Below the pieces are notes generated by a model. It saw only the letters and a list, made by a program, of their open reading frames with translations. It had not been told where the DNA came from and searched no databases. The position numbers were made by a program, and so were the translations under genes. 64,000 nt of DNA, taken from assembly GCA_018398805.1 (NCBI GenBank), contig JAGFBZ010001119.1, positions 310,001 through 374,000 of the forward strand. The letters are read 5' to 3'. The stretch is from Hirundichthys speculiger (Eukaryota; Chordata; Actinopteri; Beloniformes; Exocoetidae). Below are positions 44,786 to 56,776 of the stretch, piece after piece. Numbering within the stretch: position 1 is the stretch's first letter; each line of letters starts with the position of its first letter.

Positions 44786-45007
44786 CAGGGGTGGCCAACC
44801 CTGGTCTTCAAGGGCTGCAAACCTGCATGACTTAGATGTTTCCCTGCTTCAGAACACCTGATTTACATGAATGGGTCATTAACAGACCTGAAGACCTGGA
44901 TGACAAGCTGATGGTGATCCATTCATTAGAATCAAGTTTGCTGAAGCAGGGAAACATCTAAGACATGCAGGGATGTGGCTCTCGATGACCAGGGTTGAAC
45001 ACCCCTT
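44786..45007. mobile_element. hAT MITE, 222 bp
   Basis: Ends CAGGGGTGGCCAACCCTGGT and ...ACCAGGGTTGAACACCCCTT form inverted repeats. Flanks GTTCAGAG (44778-44785) and GTTTAGAG (45008-45015) match at 7 of 8 bases. The interior also has complementary halves, such as GATGTTTCCCTGCTTC and GAAGCAGGGAAACATC, so the element is nearly palindromic. Confidence 0.85.
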
Positions 45008-45015
45008 GTTTAGAG

Positions 45016-45553
45016 AAACATGTGACTCCCATCCAGATGTCACTTTCAGGGAAGGCCTTGCATATTTCAGCAAGACAATACTAAACCACATACTTCATCA
45101 CAACTGCATGGCTTTGGAGGAGAAGAGTCCAGGTCCTGGACTGACCTGCCTGCAGTCCAGATCTTTCACTATTAGAAAACATTTGCATGTTTTCTATTAA
45201 TGAAAGGTCTGGACTGCAGCATCATAAAACCAAAAACATCCAGCAATGAAGGCCTGTTGAGCAGCTAGAATCGTGCATCAGGCAAGAAGGGACAACATTC
45301 CTCTTCTAAAACTCCACCAGCAACTGGTCTCCTCACTTCCCAGATGTTTCGATGGCTGTACAAAGAAGAGGAGATGCTGCACAATAGTACATATTGCCTT
45401 GCTCCAACTTTTTTGACATGTGTTGCCACCATCAAAGTCAAAATGAGCTAATATTTTTCCTTGAAATGTCTCAATTTCAACATCTGATATGCTGAATTAA
45501 GTTTTTGTTTTCATTTTACACAGCGTCCCAACTATTTTGGAACTGAGGTTGTA
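45016..45553 (+). mobile_element. Tc1/mariner-like element, 3' half
   Basis: Coding remains include FREGLAYFSKTILNHILHH, a GLTCLQSRSF-like segment, and further recognisable but frame-broken sequence to about 45400. The end carries a CAGCGTCCCAACTATTTTGG terminal repeat finishing GTTGTA at 45553, with TA at the boundary. The 5' half is absent; the hAT lies just upstream. The transposase is dead. An inverted duplication disrupts it at 45150-45219. Confidence 0.75.
45150..45219. repeat. Inverted duplication inside the mariner-like remnant
   Basis: Arms at 45150-45181 and 45188-45219 (32 bp each, with about three mismatches; both start or end in CTGCAG) surround TTTGCA. In related elements this region appears only once, so one arm is probably a secondary inverted copy. 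Confidence 0.8.
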
Positions 45554-47570
45554 TAGAGATTTTGGAGGCATGATTTTACAGTTAGGTTATTCAGCGCTGC
45601 AGCTTTAATCCAAACATCTATCGAACAGGTTGACTGTGATTGTGTCTCACTGTCCAGACAGCACCAGGTCAGAGCTCCACCGAGCCACAGTTGTAATGAA
45701 ACCCTCAATTCTGGTAGCGTTAGTGCAATGCTTTGTCCAATCACCTCTGTAGGACATGAGATAGCCTGAGATTGAGGGGTTTTAATGTTCCAGTAATCTG
45801 GATGTAGCAGAAAGGTGACAAACTCAAGGTCAAAAACAAAAAATAAAAAAATAACATGAAGGGTCACCGAGTTTGTTTTCCTGGAGGAATAAAGAAGTGT
45901 CCTTGCGGTAAAAAGATACTATAATGTAATAAGAAAGTGGTTGGTTAAATCCCTTCAGTGGCCATCAACATTTATCCTGTTAAACTGCACTTGTGCTTGT
46001 TACATTCTGCATGCTCAGAGCACTCTGGCTATCGACCACACTCTGGTTCAAGTGTAACTTGGATTAAACAATTTAAAAGGAATCCATCACACTGATTAGG
46101 AATCCTAGAAAAAAGCCTATTGTAATATTGCACAAACCTGTCACCTCCACCCTCTATAAGTAGACGGCTTTCACTACCAACAAAAGTCATTATCCGAGGA
46201 GTCATTTGTGTAATATCCTCTAAATAACCTTACAAATTGTCTTGTTAATGCACATTCTTAAATCTCTTATAAGTGCCAAATGCAGGAAATATTCCTTTGG
46301 TGGGTGAATAAATAAATATGGGCCACCTGCCAGGCTATAGAACTAAGGGGCTTTTATTCTTACTGAATATCAACTCCCTTTGACCACAAGCCAATTAAAT
46401 TCAACATGGGGCAACAAATGTGTCAAACAGTCTTATAAATTGGCTATTACTCTCATTCTGCAGAGAACTACAGAATCTAACCTTTCACACATTTTTATTG
46501 CAGGCTATTTGAGATCTTTTTGTTGATTCTTCTTTTTGTAGCAAATATTTATTTTCCTTTTCCAATTTCTGGCAATAGAGTCAAACAGAATGGTTCATTA
46601 CCTATTCACAAAAAAAAGGCAAAAAACAAAACAAAACAAAACAGTGTGCGCAGCAGCTGTGAGCACAGAACCGAAGCTTTGCCTCAAACATTTAGCCGAC
46701 GCTGGCACATTTCTGGTCCCCAGAAGTGGTACTGTGAGCCCCGTCTGCCTGACGTGGACAAAGGTGGACCTTTGGAGGGTGCATCGTGTTGCTGCATGGC
46801 ATGGCGGTTACATTTTAAAATGAGAGAGACGTTCCCAGTTGTTTCAGGCTTTTACTCACGTTTCTGCAAAGAGAGTAGCTGCAGACGAGACTCTTCAGTT
46901 TATATAATCACTTTTTCAATCCTGTCAGTCCTGCAGCACGTTTTATTTTCATGGACAGAATGATAATGTATCCCTTAATCCTTGAAATGTGTGGTCTGAC
47001 CATTTGATATATTAAATATTTTACGAAAATGATAAATCCTTGTGTTACTGGACATATTAGGCTAACACTGACATGTTGGCTCAAGAGAAAAATGCTTGTT
47101 GATGAGGTTTGTTTTTTTTTCTTTTTTTTTTTAAGCATTTCAATTTGATTAAAACTGTACATTTAGATATATTTCATGAGGCTCATGAATGTAACTAACC
47201 TGAAACTGATTCATAAAATCAACACGTGCAGCTCAGAGGTGAGGCAGTTATGCACTCATGTAATTCAGAGGCTACGAAACGCCACATCAGAAATTCAACA
47301 GACATTCAATCATATTTTCAGTTTGATTAAGCACAATTAGCCAAACTACATACAGTAGACTGTGTTCATGTGAAGGATTCTGACATCTGCCAATAAACAT
47401 CTCAAACAGCTGTGAGGAATTTGATCAATTCATGTCTCATTGAATCTTCACAAGCAGGGATCATTTCAACTTCAACCAGACAAACCCGGTGGCCTGACAA
47501 CGAGACGTTTAGTTTGATTTCAGTCAAAGACGTTTACATGCAGTTCAAAACTATAATTTCAATCAGAACT
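45554..47570. other. Gene-free stretch
   Basis: No exon supported. Open frames near 46520-46963 are not recognisable and contain a simple CAAAA-type repeat (46623-46641). Poly-T at 47111-47132. Confidence 0.45.
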
Positions 47571-48003
47571 ATAAAAGCACTCGGAGAGCGCAGACCTCCG
47601 CCAAGCGCAACGATTCCCCAATATAGCGATTTACAGATTGCGATAAAATCCGCCTTCTGGATCAGATCCAGATCAGCCTTTGAAATTTGATAGAGGTTCC
47701 TATTGTCAATCCCTGAGTCAAATGTCATGAGTTTTGGGCAATAATTAACGGTGATATTAAGAAACAAAATTTTCAGCCCCATTGACGGCAGTGTTATTGA
47801 AAATTTGAAAGTGATCCAGAATCCAGGATTTCTTCTGGATCACACCCAAAATGAAATCAGTTCTTCCTTTTCACATTTCTGACAACTCCTGAAAATTTCA
47901 TCAAAATGCATCCATAGCTTTTTGAGTTATCTTGTACACAGACAGACAAACAGACAGACAGACAGATAAATGCCGGCAAAAACATAACCTCCTTGGCGGA
48001 GGT
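47571..48003 (-). mobile_element. CCTCCGCC-type MITE, copy 2, longest
   Basis: It begins near AGCACTCGGAGAGCGCAGAC and ends CCTTGGCGGAGGT. The internal ACCTCCGCCAAG / CTTGGCGGAGGT are complementary. It shares a long middle with copies at 27070-27310 and 62371-62600. A short GACAGACAGACA tract lies near the end. No coding. Confidence 0.82.
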
Positions 48004-49765
48004 AATAATACAATAATATGATTTTTTATAAGGTCGTGTAAATGTACTAGGTGATGCCCCTCACCAATAAGAAGGGAGGCAGAGGGCTATTCAGGAGTGT
48101 GTACAAACAGCCCAAAGTCGGGAGGAAAATTAGTAAGGAGGCGCAGAGGAAAAAGCTGCAGTGCAAGGTTCAGCAGAAGAGCGTGTGAAATGTAAGCTCA
48201 GAGATGAAAAAGATTGAAAGTTTGGAGGAGGGGGATATCAGAGAATGTGGGATCACATGCAAGCCTGAATATAGACAATAAACTGAACATGAATTTCAAA
48301 AGGCTCAACTAAGGAGCAAGCGCAGCCCCCTCCTCAACAGCCAGCAGCCAAACAGAGCTCACACCCTCCTCAACCTACAGCTCCCATGTCACACCTCTAC
48401 AGTCAGTGATATTATTAGAGGCCCAACAGCATCTCCCCCCTCACACCAGGAAACACTGGAACCATGTCTGCCTCCTCCTTCCCACCTGTCTAGGCACCCA
48501 GCAGTCCTGTGAAGAGGCAGCTGACGAGACTGAGTTGTAACAAGGTCTGAGGTCCAAATCATGTCACCCCAGGGTCCAGGAGGTCTGTGCCGGATTCTTC
48601 ACCATGAAGATCATGATTCATTTATTTTTCTCACTCCAGGCGTATTTAACATGATTCAGCTTGTACTGCTATGCAGCCACAACTGCCTGGGTTATTGACA
48701 ATCTGACAACCAGACCATGAATTGACAACCTGAACGGCTGTGTCTTGCGGTTGCATTTAATACATCTCAGACTTCCAGGACAAATCGGAGACCTGTCATC
48801 TCCAGAAACGCTCAGATGACTCAGCTATTGCGGGGTGTCTTAATGTTGGACCGAAAGGCTGAGCCGAGGGACCTGCGAGACTGCTTTGTGGCAAGGGTAT
48901 GGGGAGCAATCATCTCATTTTGAACATGAACACAAAGGACATAAACGTGGGATTTAAGAGTCACGGAAATAACTGAACACCATTTCCATTTCTATAGGAA
49001 GCTTTGGCCCCTCGGCTTTTACAGTGGGGCCGCTGGCAGCGGCAGCGGCAGCAGCCAGTGCCGGTGACCCAAAGAAACAAACCAATAAAGAAGCCATCTC
49101 TGTCCCGGGAACTGCTCTGGGATCCCTGGAACTGACTGTGAAAAAGAAGTTGCCAAACATGACGGATGACATTGCACACCCTCCGCACAGCAGAGTAATT
49201 AACAAAGACATCAAAACAGTCAAAGGTGTCTTCAAGTTTGTTAAAATACAGACGGCTGCTGAAGATCAATCCTGCCCACAGCTATAAACTTCTACAATGA
49301 CTGCGGCGGTTTTACGATAGTGTCTGACTTTCTACTGAAACCAAGTTATTTCCCTTTGAGGACTAATAAAGTATTACTGCGCCGTATTTAAAAGGTTTAA
49401 AAATGTGATCTATGAATTCAATAAACTGAAAAAGGGCACACTCATCTGCCCCTCAGTCATGTGTTCCTCCGGTTAAAAGTGTGTGGGTTCCATGTGTACA
49501 ACGTTCAAATGTATGGAATGATTTTTTTTTTTTTAAATGCACATCCACCACATGTAATAAATGTCCACGTACGGATGGAATGGATTTGCGGCAGGAACGG
49601 CAAGAGCAAGGCAACTCATGAATATAAATACACAAAAAATGAGTCTGCTGGCCCGTGTCTTTTTATGGTGAACAATGGAAATAAAGAAGGACAGGAGAAA
49701 GTGATTTTTTTTTTTTTTCCTGACACGTACAGGGAGGTGCTTACAGGACATGCAGTCTTTGTGGT
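48004..49765. other. Gene-free stretch
   Basis: No exon supported. A GCAGCG-type repeat at 49030-49055 gives a false poly-alanine frame. Confidence 0.45.
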
Positions 49766-49773
49766 CTCTAAAC

Positions 49774-50813
49774 TAGGGCTGGGCAACAATTAAAATTATT
49801 AATCGTGATTAATCGCATTATTTCCCTGATTAATCACGATTAATCGCATTGTATACGCAAAATCAAATAATGTATTCAAAAGTAGTGTAAAATACATTCT
49901 TATCTAAATGTTCTGCTGCCATATGAACTAAAGTGCCATAACATTTGTTGTTCAAACACTTTTAACATCAGCACTTGTCAGTAACACATATTTAGTGTAA
50001 ATCTCATCTTAAAAAATGTAAAATAAAATAAAGCTTATTGCCACTGCCAGGGCATTAATGTCATCCTGTTTTCATAAAAAATAAAAAAAAATGTCTACAA
50101 ACAAAATCCAACAAAACAAATAACCTTGTTTCTGTTAAATCCTCTGTCTGGGAGAACTTTAAAATGAAAATGTTCATGTTAAAGTTCAGTAACTTTACCA
50201 ATCCGTGTATCATTCATTCTTTCCATTTTCAATTGTCGATCAAAAAAAATAAATAAATAAATAAAAAGTGACATTTTATTACGTCTTTCGTTTTTTAATC
50301 TAACACAAAAAAACAAAAAAATGCCTGTTTTTTTAATATTTCAAGTTTAGACTTGAATCAAAAATACGAAAATGAAACAACAGCCCACAGAACTGAAATT
50401 TGTTTTATAATCGAGGACTGGACTTTCTGTTGTCGTTACACATTTGTGCCACTAGATGGAGCCGCACTGAAGTAACCAGTAAGAGAATAGCGACAGTGAA
50501 CACATGGAGCAGATCTGATGTAACATGGAGGAATTGTCATTCCAATATTGTTAACATTGTTAATTGTTAATATTGCTACCTGAGTTGCCACATTAACTGT
50601 AAAGTACACAGATTTTTACCGTTCTCCATGTCCGTTTTAGATTTTTACCCCCATCTTTACCTGCTAATTCTCTTCAGGTTCTGCAGCAGCCAGTAACAGA
50701 ATTTTCAAAACAAAAGCATGTGAGCAACATGCATTAACGCATGATAAAATAAATGTCGCCTTTAATAAATTAATGAGTTAACGGATAATAATGCATTAAC
50801 TTGCCCAGCCCTA
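49774..50813 (+). mobile_element. Non-autonomous hAT element, 1.04 kb, complete
   Basis: Ends TAGGGCTGGGCAAC and ...ACTTGCCCAGCCCTA are inverted. A perfect 8-bp duplication, CTCTAAAC, lies at 49766-49773 and 50814-50821. ATTAATCG motifs repeat near the left end. It is the same family as the truncated copy at 9868-10923. No transposase. Confidence 0.9.
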
Positions 50814-50821
50814 CTCTAAAC

Positions 50822-51796
50822 ACTTGTTTCCTCTTAATTTCATCTATTCATATTGTTCGTTAACGGCCGCCTGGGAGCATACATTTACCACAGCGCTACA
50901 TACTGTATGGATTTATAAGCAATCCGTGCGCACATTTCAAACTAAATATTTTAGAAAGGCGAGGTGACTTTTCCAAAGTGTGCCACATCCTGGCAGCGCG
51001 GTGTCATGTCAGTTCACAACAGGCCAAAATGGCCCATCCCTTCAGTCCCGTCACGTTCGTTCACAGCTGTACATGTTCACCTTTTCAAGTCGAGCGTATA
51101 GGCGGCAACGTTTGCATGAGAAGCATTGTACTTTTCTTTGAGGCTTTATTCTTGTAAACAGACAGCTACCGAAAATGAGACATCTCAGCTTTCGCGCCCA
51201 CACCTGCAGCCAGTCTCGTGTCACCAATTAACCAAGCATGCATGTAAAGGTCCCAATGAGCCTGAGGGCCAGAACACTGCACCAGGAGCTACCCAGTGGC
51301 GGATCAGAAGAGGAATTAAACTGTTCATTATGTTCATAAATCCCCATCTTTGAAGGAAACACACACCTGCTCCAATGTCTACGTTGTGTTTTCAGTGAAA
51401 TTTAGACTTGAGTTTTGTGCTGAATGTTTGGCTCAGCTGTACAATGGGGTTGACCCAGTCCATGATTGTAAACACCAACTTGGGGACAATACCAGCAGCG
51501 GTGGAGATTAAATATAGCCACCCAACAAGGTTTCTAGGACAACAAAGGTAACTATGACTGTACAGATATAGACTGTGACTATACTGGACACGATTGGACT
51601 TTTTTTTTTTTGGCTAGAAATGGAGGTTTCCTGATTTTTCAGATATATTGATTTAGCTAGTGAATACACTGCAGGGCCTAAAGCCAAGAGTAGCTCTCAT
51701 AGCTTAGGGTTAGCTTATACCCATGCTGAATCTTGCTTCTGCAGCTGGGCTGATAAGTGTACATAGTGACTCCAACTTTTCTTTTCACACCTAAAA
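50822..51796. other. Unassigned, gene-free stretch
   Basis: No exon or element ends noticed. Poly-T at 51600-51611. Confidence 0.45.
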
Positions 51797-51805
51797 CTTG
51801 CTTCA

Positions 51806-52125
51806 TCCATCATCTATACCCGCTTAATCCTCTGCAGGGTCACGGGGATCTGCTGGACTCCATCGCTCTCCGGGCGAAAGGCAGGGGTACACCCTGGACA
51901 GGTCGCCACATATAGACAAACAATCACGCATGCTCACAATTACTCCTACGGGCAATTTAGAACCACCAATTAATCTAACATGCATGTCTTTGGACTGTGG
52001 GAGGAAGCTGAAGTACCCGGAGGAAACCCACGTAAGTACAAGGAGAGTTGAGGTTCGAACCAGGAACCTTCTTGCTCCCAGGGTTAGGGTTAGTGCTGGC
52101 CACTAAGCCAACGTGCTGCCCAAAT
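51806..52125 (-). mobile_element. Full-length tRNA-derived SINE, 320 bp
   Basis: On the minus strand: a tRNA-like head (GGCTTAGTGGCCAGCA as A box, GGTTCGAACCTC as B box), a body with CTTCCTCCCACAGTCCAAAG and GACATGCATG segments, and a tail from GCGACCTGTCCAGG to GATGATGGATG. CTTGCTTCA is duplicated at 51797-51805 and 52126-52134. RNA polymerase III would transcribe it and a LINE would mobilise it. The tail is shared with fragments at 31361 and 42494. Confidence 0.88.
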
Positions 52126-52134
52126 CTTGCTTCA

Positions 52135-54519
52135 ATTTAGAAATAAATAAATGAAAAAAGGCAGTAAAAGTACAAAAAAAGTTTGAAGCTAGGTTGAACT
52201 TTGAAGTCTTTGGGGTTATTTTAACATTCAGATCCATCCCTGACCTCGTCAACCTGCTCCGATGCCATCATTCATCAATGTGGCCATAAAAGTAATCACC
52301 TCTGTGTGGCTGCTTCACAATTTACAATGCACACTCCACACACAGATTGTGGTTAAGGGCTTTGTTTATGCATGGAAAAGATAAGGGAAAAAAAAAAAGA
52401 CTCACGGGGTAACGAATGTGAAACTATCAACTCCCTCTTTTTGTGTGTTTGAAGTACAATATAATTCTATCATATGAATGCCGGAGCAATGAAAATTATA
52501 TGAGGCACAATGGGCTTGCATATTGTTATGGTAAGTTATTGCAGATATACAGATAAAATAAACATGAATTATGAAACAAATTATGAGCTCCATAATCGTA
52601 TGTAAGGCAAGCCAAGATGTCAGCTTTATGAGAAGAAAGAGCAAATTATTACCTGCTGCCAAAGTGAAACCTGTGCAACTAAAACCTAAGACAAAATATC
52701 TGCCTATATAATGTGGCTTAATGAGGCAAAACACCATTAGCATAAAGAGAAACATACTAATAAATTACTCAACCACTGGTGACTTCATTACCAGTAAACT
52801 GATGAAAGTACCCATAGATAACTCAGTGTTACACAGCCCTATCCACAGCAGTAATATTGCGGTCTACATAAAACACATAAAGATGTGGTAATGTGTGTGA
52901 AGGCACTTGGAAATCCATTTAGTGCTGCAATGCAATATTGCAGAGTGGAATTCTCCCAGAGATGTGCCATGTAAATGAGATTTTTGCATCTTGATGAGAT
53001 GAGAGTGCAGTTTGGTGATAATGATGCTGTAATGCTCAAGGTTACCAACCCGCTTAAAGGACAGAGACGAAGTGCAGAAGTCCGAAGTTACTTTTTTGAC
53101 ATCAGTCACTAATATTGTCGGCATGTTTTTAATGAGGCAGACAACAGTTTTTTTTTTTTTTTTACTTTTTTCAGTTGAACACCACTGAAATATTTGATGT
53201 GGTGACTTAGATGAGTGGGACTGACTTCCCAAAAACCTTTTCAAGTTTTTGCACCTTGTCCAGGTGGTGTCCAGCACAGTGGTTGACCACAGCTGAGCTG
53301 TAAAAGACAACCAGCTCATTTAAGCAATGACCAAAGCAGCTCAAATCAGAGTCACGGACGAGCAGATCAGTTAATCAGGAGTCAGTAATTAACCAACAGC
53401 ACAGATGTGGCTTGTTTTTTGTTAGGCTAGATAATAAAACTAACTACCCTTTTCACTTACCCTCAAGGCTATTGGGATTTTGCTGATAAACTACTTTTTA
53501 CTCTTATTTTAAATTGTTCAGAATCACACCTCAGTTAGGAAGCCTGTGACTACACGTTAGGCTTGAACCTAATATGTAACAACATAGCAATTATAGGGAA
53601 AGCTTTAGGCTTACAGCCAGTAAATCGCTATAAACAGCTATTATTGCATAAAATGAAGTCGTGTGAACATAAACCTTTAGTGCATCACAGCCTTCTGGCC
53701 ATTTGGTAGTGTTTTTTCCCTTCTGTGTTCAGGGACAACTTGGATGAAAATGTGGGCAAATAAATCCCAGGAACACATGGTGCTCCGTCAGCTAAAACAA
53801 AACAAACAGCATGAAAAGCTCTAAACATCTTTTGTGTAGCACGGTTTGCATGACTCCAAGTCAGAGGTTCAGCTCGTCTTAGATTTCTCCCGTCCAGGTC
53901 AGCATCACTCGGGCATCTTTATGGAAAAACAACATCCGTGGTCTGTTGTGCAGGATCTGGTCGACGGTAAAGAAAAAACTGAGAACATATAAACCTAGTG
54001 GAGAGAAAAAAAAATAGCTTAGCCAGTGTTCACCGCAGCGTATAAATCATTCTGGAGCATCAACCATAGAAATGATGGGCAAAATACGAAAAAATAAAAT
54101 AAAATAAACAGCAGGTTTGGAAAAATACAGAGAAAATGCATGAAATGTTTTCATGCAAATTTCTCACAATTTCTGTGCCCTTTAGCATTTAGTGTTCTTC
54201 ATCTCTGAGTGTTGACTGATACACAAATCCCTGTCCATTGGAGACTGACAAAAGTCAAATTTTTCCTTTTTAATAAAGAAAAAAAAGATGCCTTCTTAGC
54301 CCATAATAAAATGGCTTCTTCAAAAGAGAAAAGTGGCGATTGCTCCAAATGAATGATTCAAACCATATCTGCCAACTGGGTGTTTTTTTTTTTCTCTGTC
54401 AGTGTGGTATGGGTGGTGTCTCAGCTTCTTTATAAACAAGAAGAGGGTGATAGTTTTAAAAAAAAATTACCACAAACTTGCATTCAACACATCTGGCACT
54501 AAAACTAGATACTGTAAGG
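52135..54519. other. Gene-free stretch
   Basis: No exon supported. The minus-strand open frame 53319-52864 (151 codons) has no recognised domain, contains a Lys run from a T homopolymer, and is treated as chance. Confidence 0.45.
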
Positions 54520-54873
54520 CAGTGATTCCCAAAGTGTGGGCCACGGACCCCTGGTGGGCCGTTGTGGTACTGCAGGTGGGCCATGAGGGGTCATTAAAAA
54601 TAAATAAACCTGTATTTTATATATATTTTTTTTCAATTACTGTAAAATGTTTATGACATAATTTAAAAATATATAAGTAATAAAATAAACCAGGTGAGTG
54701 TTATTCTTACTGTCATCTTAACTTAATAGGACAAGTGTCACCCTACATTAATATTGGAACATAGCTCTGAGTCTTGTATGTTGATCACAGTGGTGATTAA
54801 AGGTTTGAATGGGCCACAGAGATTTTTCACATTTCAAACTGGGCCTTGGTATTCTGAAGTTTGGGAATGGCCG
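54520..54873 (+). mobile_element. hAT element, same family as 5174-5528
   Basis: It begins CAGTGATTCCCAAAGTGTGG and ends TTTGGGAATGGCCG, with imperfect inverted ends. The internal GGGCCTTGGTATTCTGA and TTTTTCACATTTCAAA segments are shared, inverted, with the nested hAT at 5174-5528. No clear duplication remains in the flanks. Confidence 0.75.
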
Positions 54874-55550
54874 CTCTGGAGCGTTGTGTTTATCACCTGG
54901 TACCAAGTGCAGTGATGATGTCACATGGAGCATCAGCAGGTAACGCAGCTGAACGTTCTCAGCTGAAAGCATAGATGAAAACATCTGGGATGCAAAGATG
55001 CTTCTTCCCAGCAACACACACACTTAATCATTGTGTCGTTGTGGGCAAAAAGTTATAATTCTGTATTATATGTTAGAGCAAGTTTAAAACCGTGTCTGAG
55101 ATCGTTTGTGGTGAGACTGAAATAAAGAGCTTATGCTTGCCTGAATTTTGAGTTAGTTTATTCCTTGATCATGGGGCCAGTTGATCAGACACACAGCAGC
55201 GTATGTTGCTATGTGTCTGTGCATCACTGCAGGCCCGTCGATAGGGGGGGACAAACGGGTCTGCTGTCCCGGGCCCAGGGAGAGGGGGGCCCACAACTGG
55301 GCCCTCATTAAATTGTGGAATTTAAAAAATATCAGAATAGTCCTATTTGTGGAAAACTATTATTTCAATCAGTTTAATAAGTAATAAGTCAATAAGTTTT
55401 TTTTATTTGTATTCTTCTAGTTGTCCTTGAGAAATATTGATCATGAACCCTCCCACCCCACACAAAAATGGTTTGGCCTAGATCGCACTCAGGGCCGTTG
55501 CGTGAAGGCAGGCAAACCAGGCAATTGCCTAGGGCCCCGAGCTGTCAGGG

Positions 55551-55840
55551 GGCCCCCAGACAACGACTGATTAAGAAGTTAATGCAATGACAAATACGGT
55601 CTGGCTCGCTGTGGTGAAAGGAAAATGCAGCGAAAGATCGCCCTCGGAGGCCCCCCTCAATGTGGGGCGGGGCCCCGCACTCGTGGTTCATCTCCCGACC
55701 AATCGGGGGGCCCCCAGACAACGACTGATTAGGTACCAAATGCAACGACACACCGTCTGTCCCCATGTGGTGAAAGGTAAATGCAGCGACAGATCGCCCT
55801 CGGAGTACCCCCTCAACGCGGGGCGGGGCCCCGTCCCCTC
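55551..55840 (+). repeat. Tandem duplication, unit about 155 bp
   Basis: GGGCCCCCAGACAACGACTG occurs at about 55551 and again at about 55706. Each copy continues through GGTGAAAGG(A/T)AAATGCAGCG and GATCGCCCTCGGAG to GGGGCGGGGCCCCG. The copies have diverged by several substitutions. Confidence 0.85.
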
Positions 55841-55907
55841 AACCAATTTTGGCTTTGGACTTCTGCCAGCAAAAGTGTATTTAGCGGCGGAAAATTTAAA
55901 AGGAAAA

Positions 55908-55986
55908 ATGAAACGAAGTTATCCTTCCAGTTATGAAAAACGGAAGAAGAAAAAGGAATAGGAGGCAAAGAAAAAGCAAGACACCG
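55908..55986 (+). pseudogene. hAT transposase exon 1
   Basis: The ATG at 55908 opens a lysine-rich N-terminus (MKRSYPSSYEKRKKKKE). A TAG stop interrupts it at 55959, but the frame continues to a GTAAGT donor at 55987. Basic, short first exons of this kind occur in fish hAT genes with TTF- or MYM-type zinc fingers. Phase 1 at the donor. Confidence 0.6.
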
Positions 55987-56537
55987 GTAAGTGACAGTTC
56001 ATTTGATAAATTAGGAGTTTGAGTCTTCAGTGTTGTACAAGTGCAGCTATTAGGCCAAAAGAAAAAAAAAAGCTAGGCTATGCGTGAGGATGAGGTCTAT
56101 TTTCGCTAGCTCGCTGGCTGGCAAATGCTAACGAATGCGAACAGTTTCTCTCTCTCTGCATATATTACCTAACGTTATTACCTCTGGAAACACCACTGTT
56201 AACTACAAAACATAGCTGTGTAGTAACAAATAGTGTTGCTGCTGGCTGCTGCCATGTTTTAACTAATGCAAAATATTCATTTAAACTGCATAAATGAAGC
56301 AGTGGTGTTTTAACAACTCTTTTATTACTCTTGTTACTACTGAAAACACCTGTTTTTTACAACAAAACTCCACTTATGTGCTCTGGTTGTTCACTGTTTT
56401 TAAAGCATCAGCTGTCTAATTTTCAAGCAGAATGCTTAAATCTGTTGTCTGTTACAGACTACTCTGTAGCTAGGCTAAATCAATGTACTAAACATACAAA
56501 TCAGAAAACTAACCAGATCTTTTCTTACTCCTTCAAG

Positions 56538-56594
56538 GTTCTCTGCTTAAATTCATGGAACCTCTTCCTCCAAAGGATGCTCCCACTGCTGATG
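56538..56594 (+). pseudogene. hAT transposase exon 2
   Basis: It follows a pyrimidine-rich stretch ending CTTCAAG and ends before GTAAAG. In phase with exon 1 it reads SLLKFMEPLPPKDAP, a proline-rich linker. Phase 1 at both sides. Confidence 0.6.
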
Positions 56595-56692
56595 GTAAAG
56601 TGAATTTATCTCCCTGAGCTGTTTGTAGTGATCATTTTTAATCTCAGCACCATTGTTATATTTAAATACACCATCAACTTCTCATATTTAAG

Positions 56693-56776
56693 ATGAAGAC
56701 ACGGGAAGAGACTCGGGAGAGACTTCAACATCAAGTGGTATCCTGGCCTCCACTCCCAGCACTTCATCAAGAGAAG
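56693..56776 (+). pseudogene. hAT transposase exon 3
   Basis: Acceptor ...ATATTTAAG, donor GTAACA. In phase it reads DEDTGRDSGETSTSSGIL and ends STPSTSSRE, acidic and serine-rich. No catalytic region follows; the next kilobase is non-coding. Confidence 0.6.

Noticed and set aside
46520..46963. 147-codon open frame
   Set aside because: Low-complexity CAAAA segment inside and no recognisable family. The overlapping frames are equally open.
49024..49287. Alanine-rich open frame
   Set aside because: The Ala run comes from a GCAGCG repeat. No start context, splice sites or homology were recognised.
52076..52096. TTAGGG-like repeats (GGGTTAGGGTTAG)
   Set aside because: Only two units, located in the head of the SINE. 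A local duplication, not telomeric DNA.
52864..53319. Longest minus-strand open frame outside transposons (151 codons)
   Set aside because: No recognisable domain, a Lys run caused by a T homopolymer, AT-rich composition, and no splice or promoter context. Probably chance.
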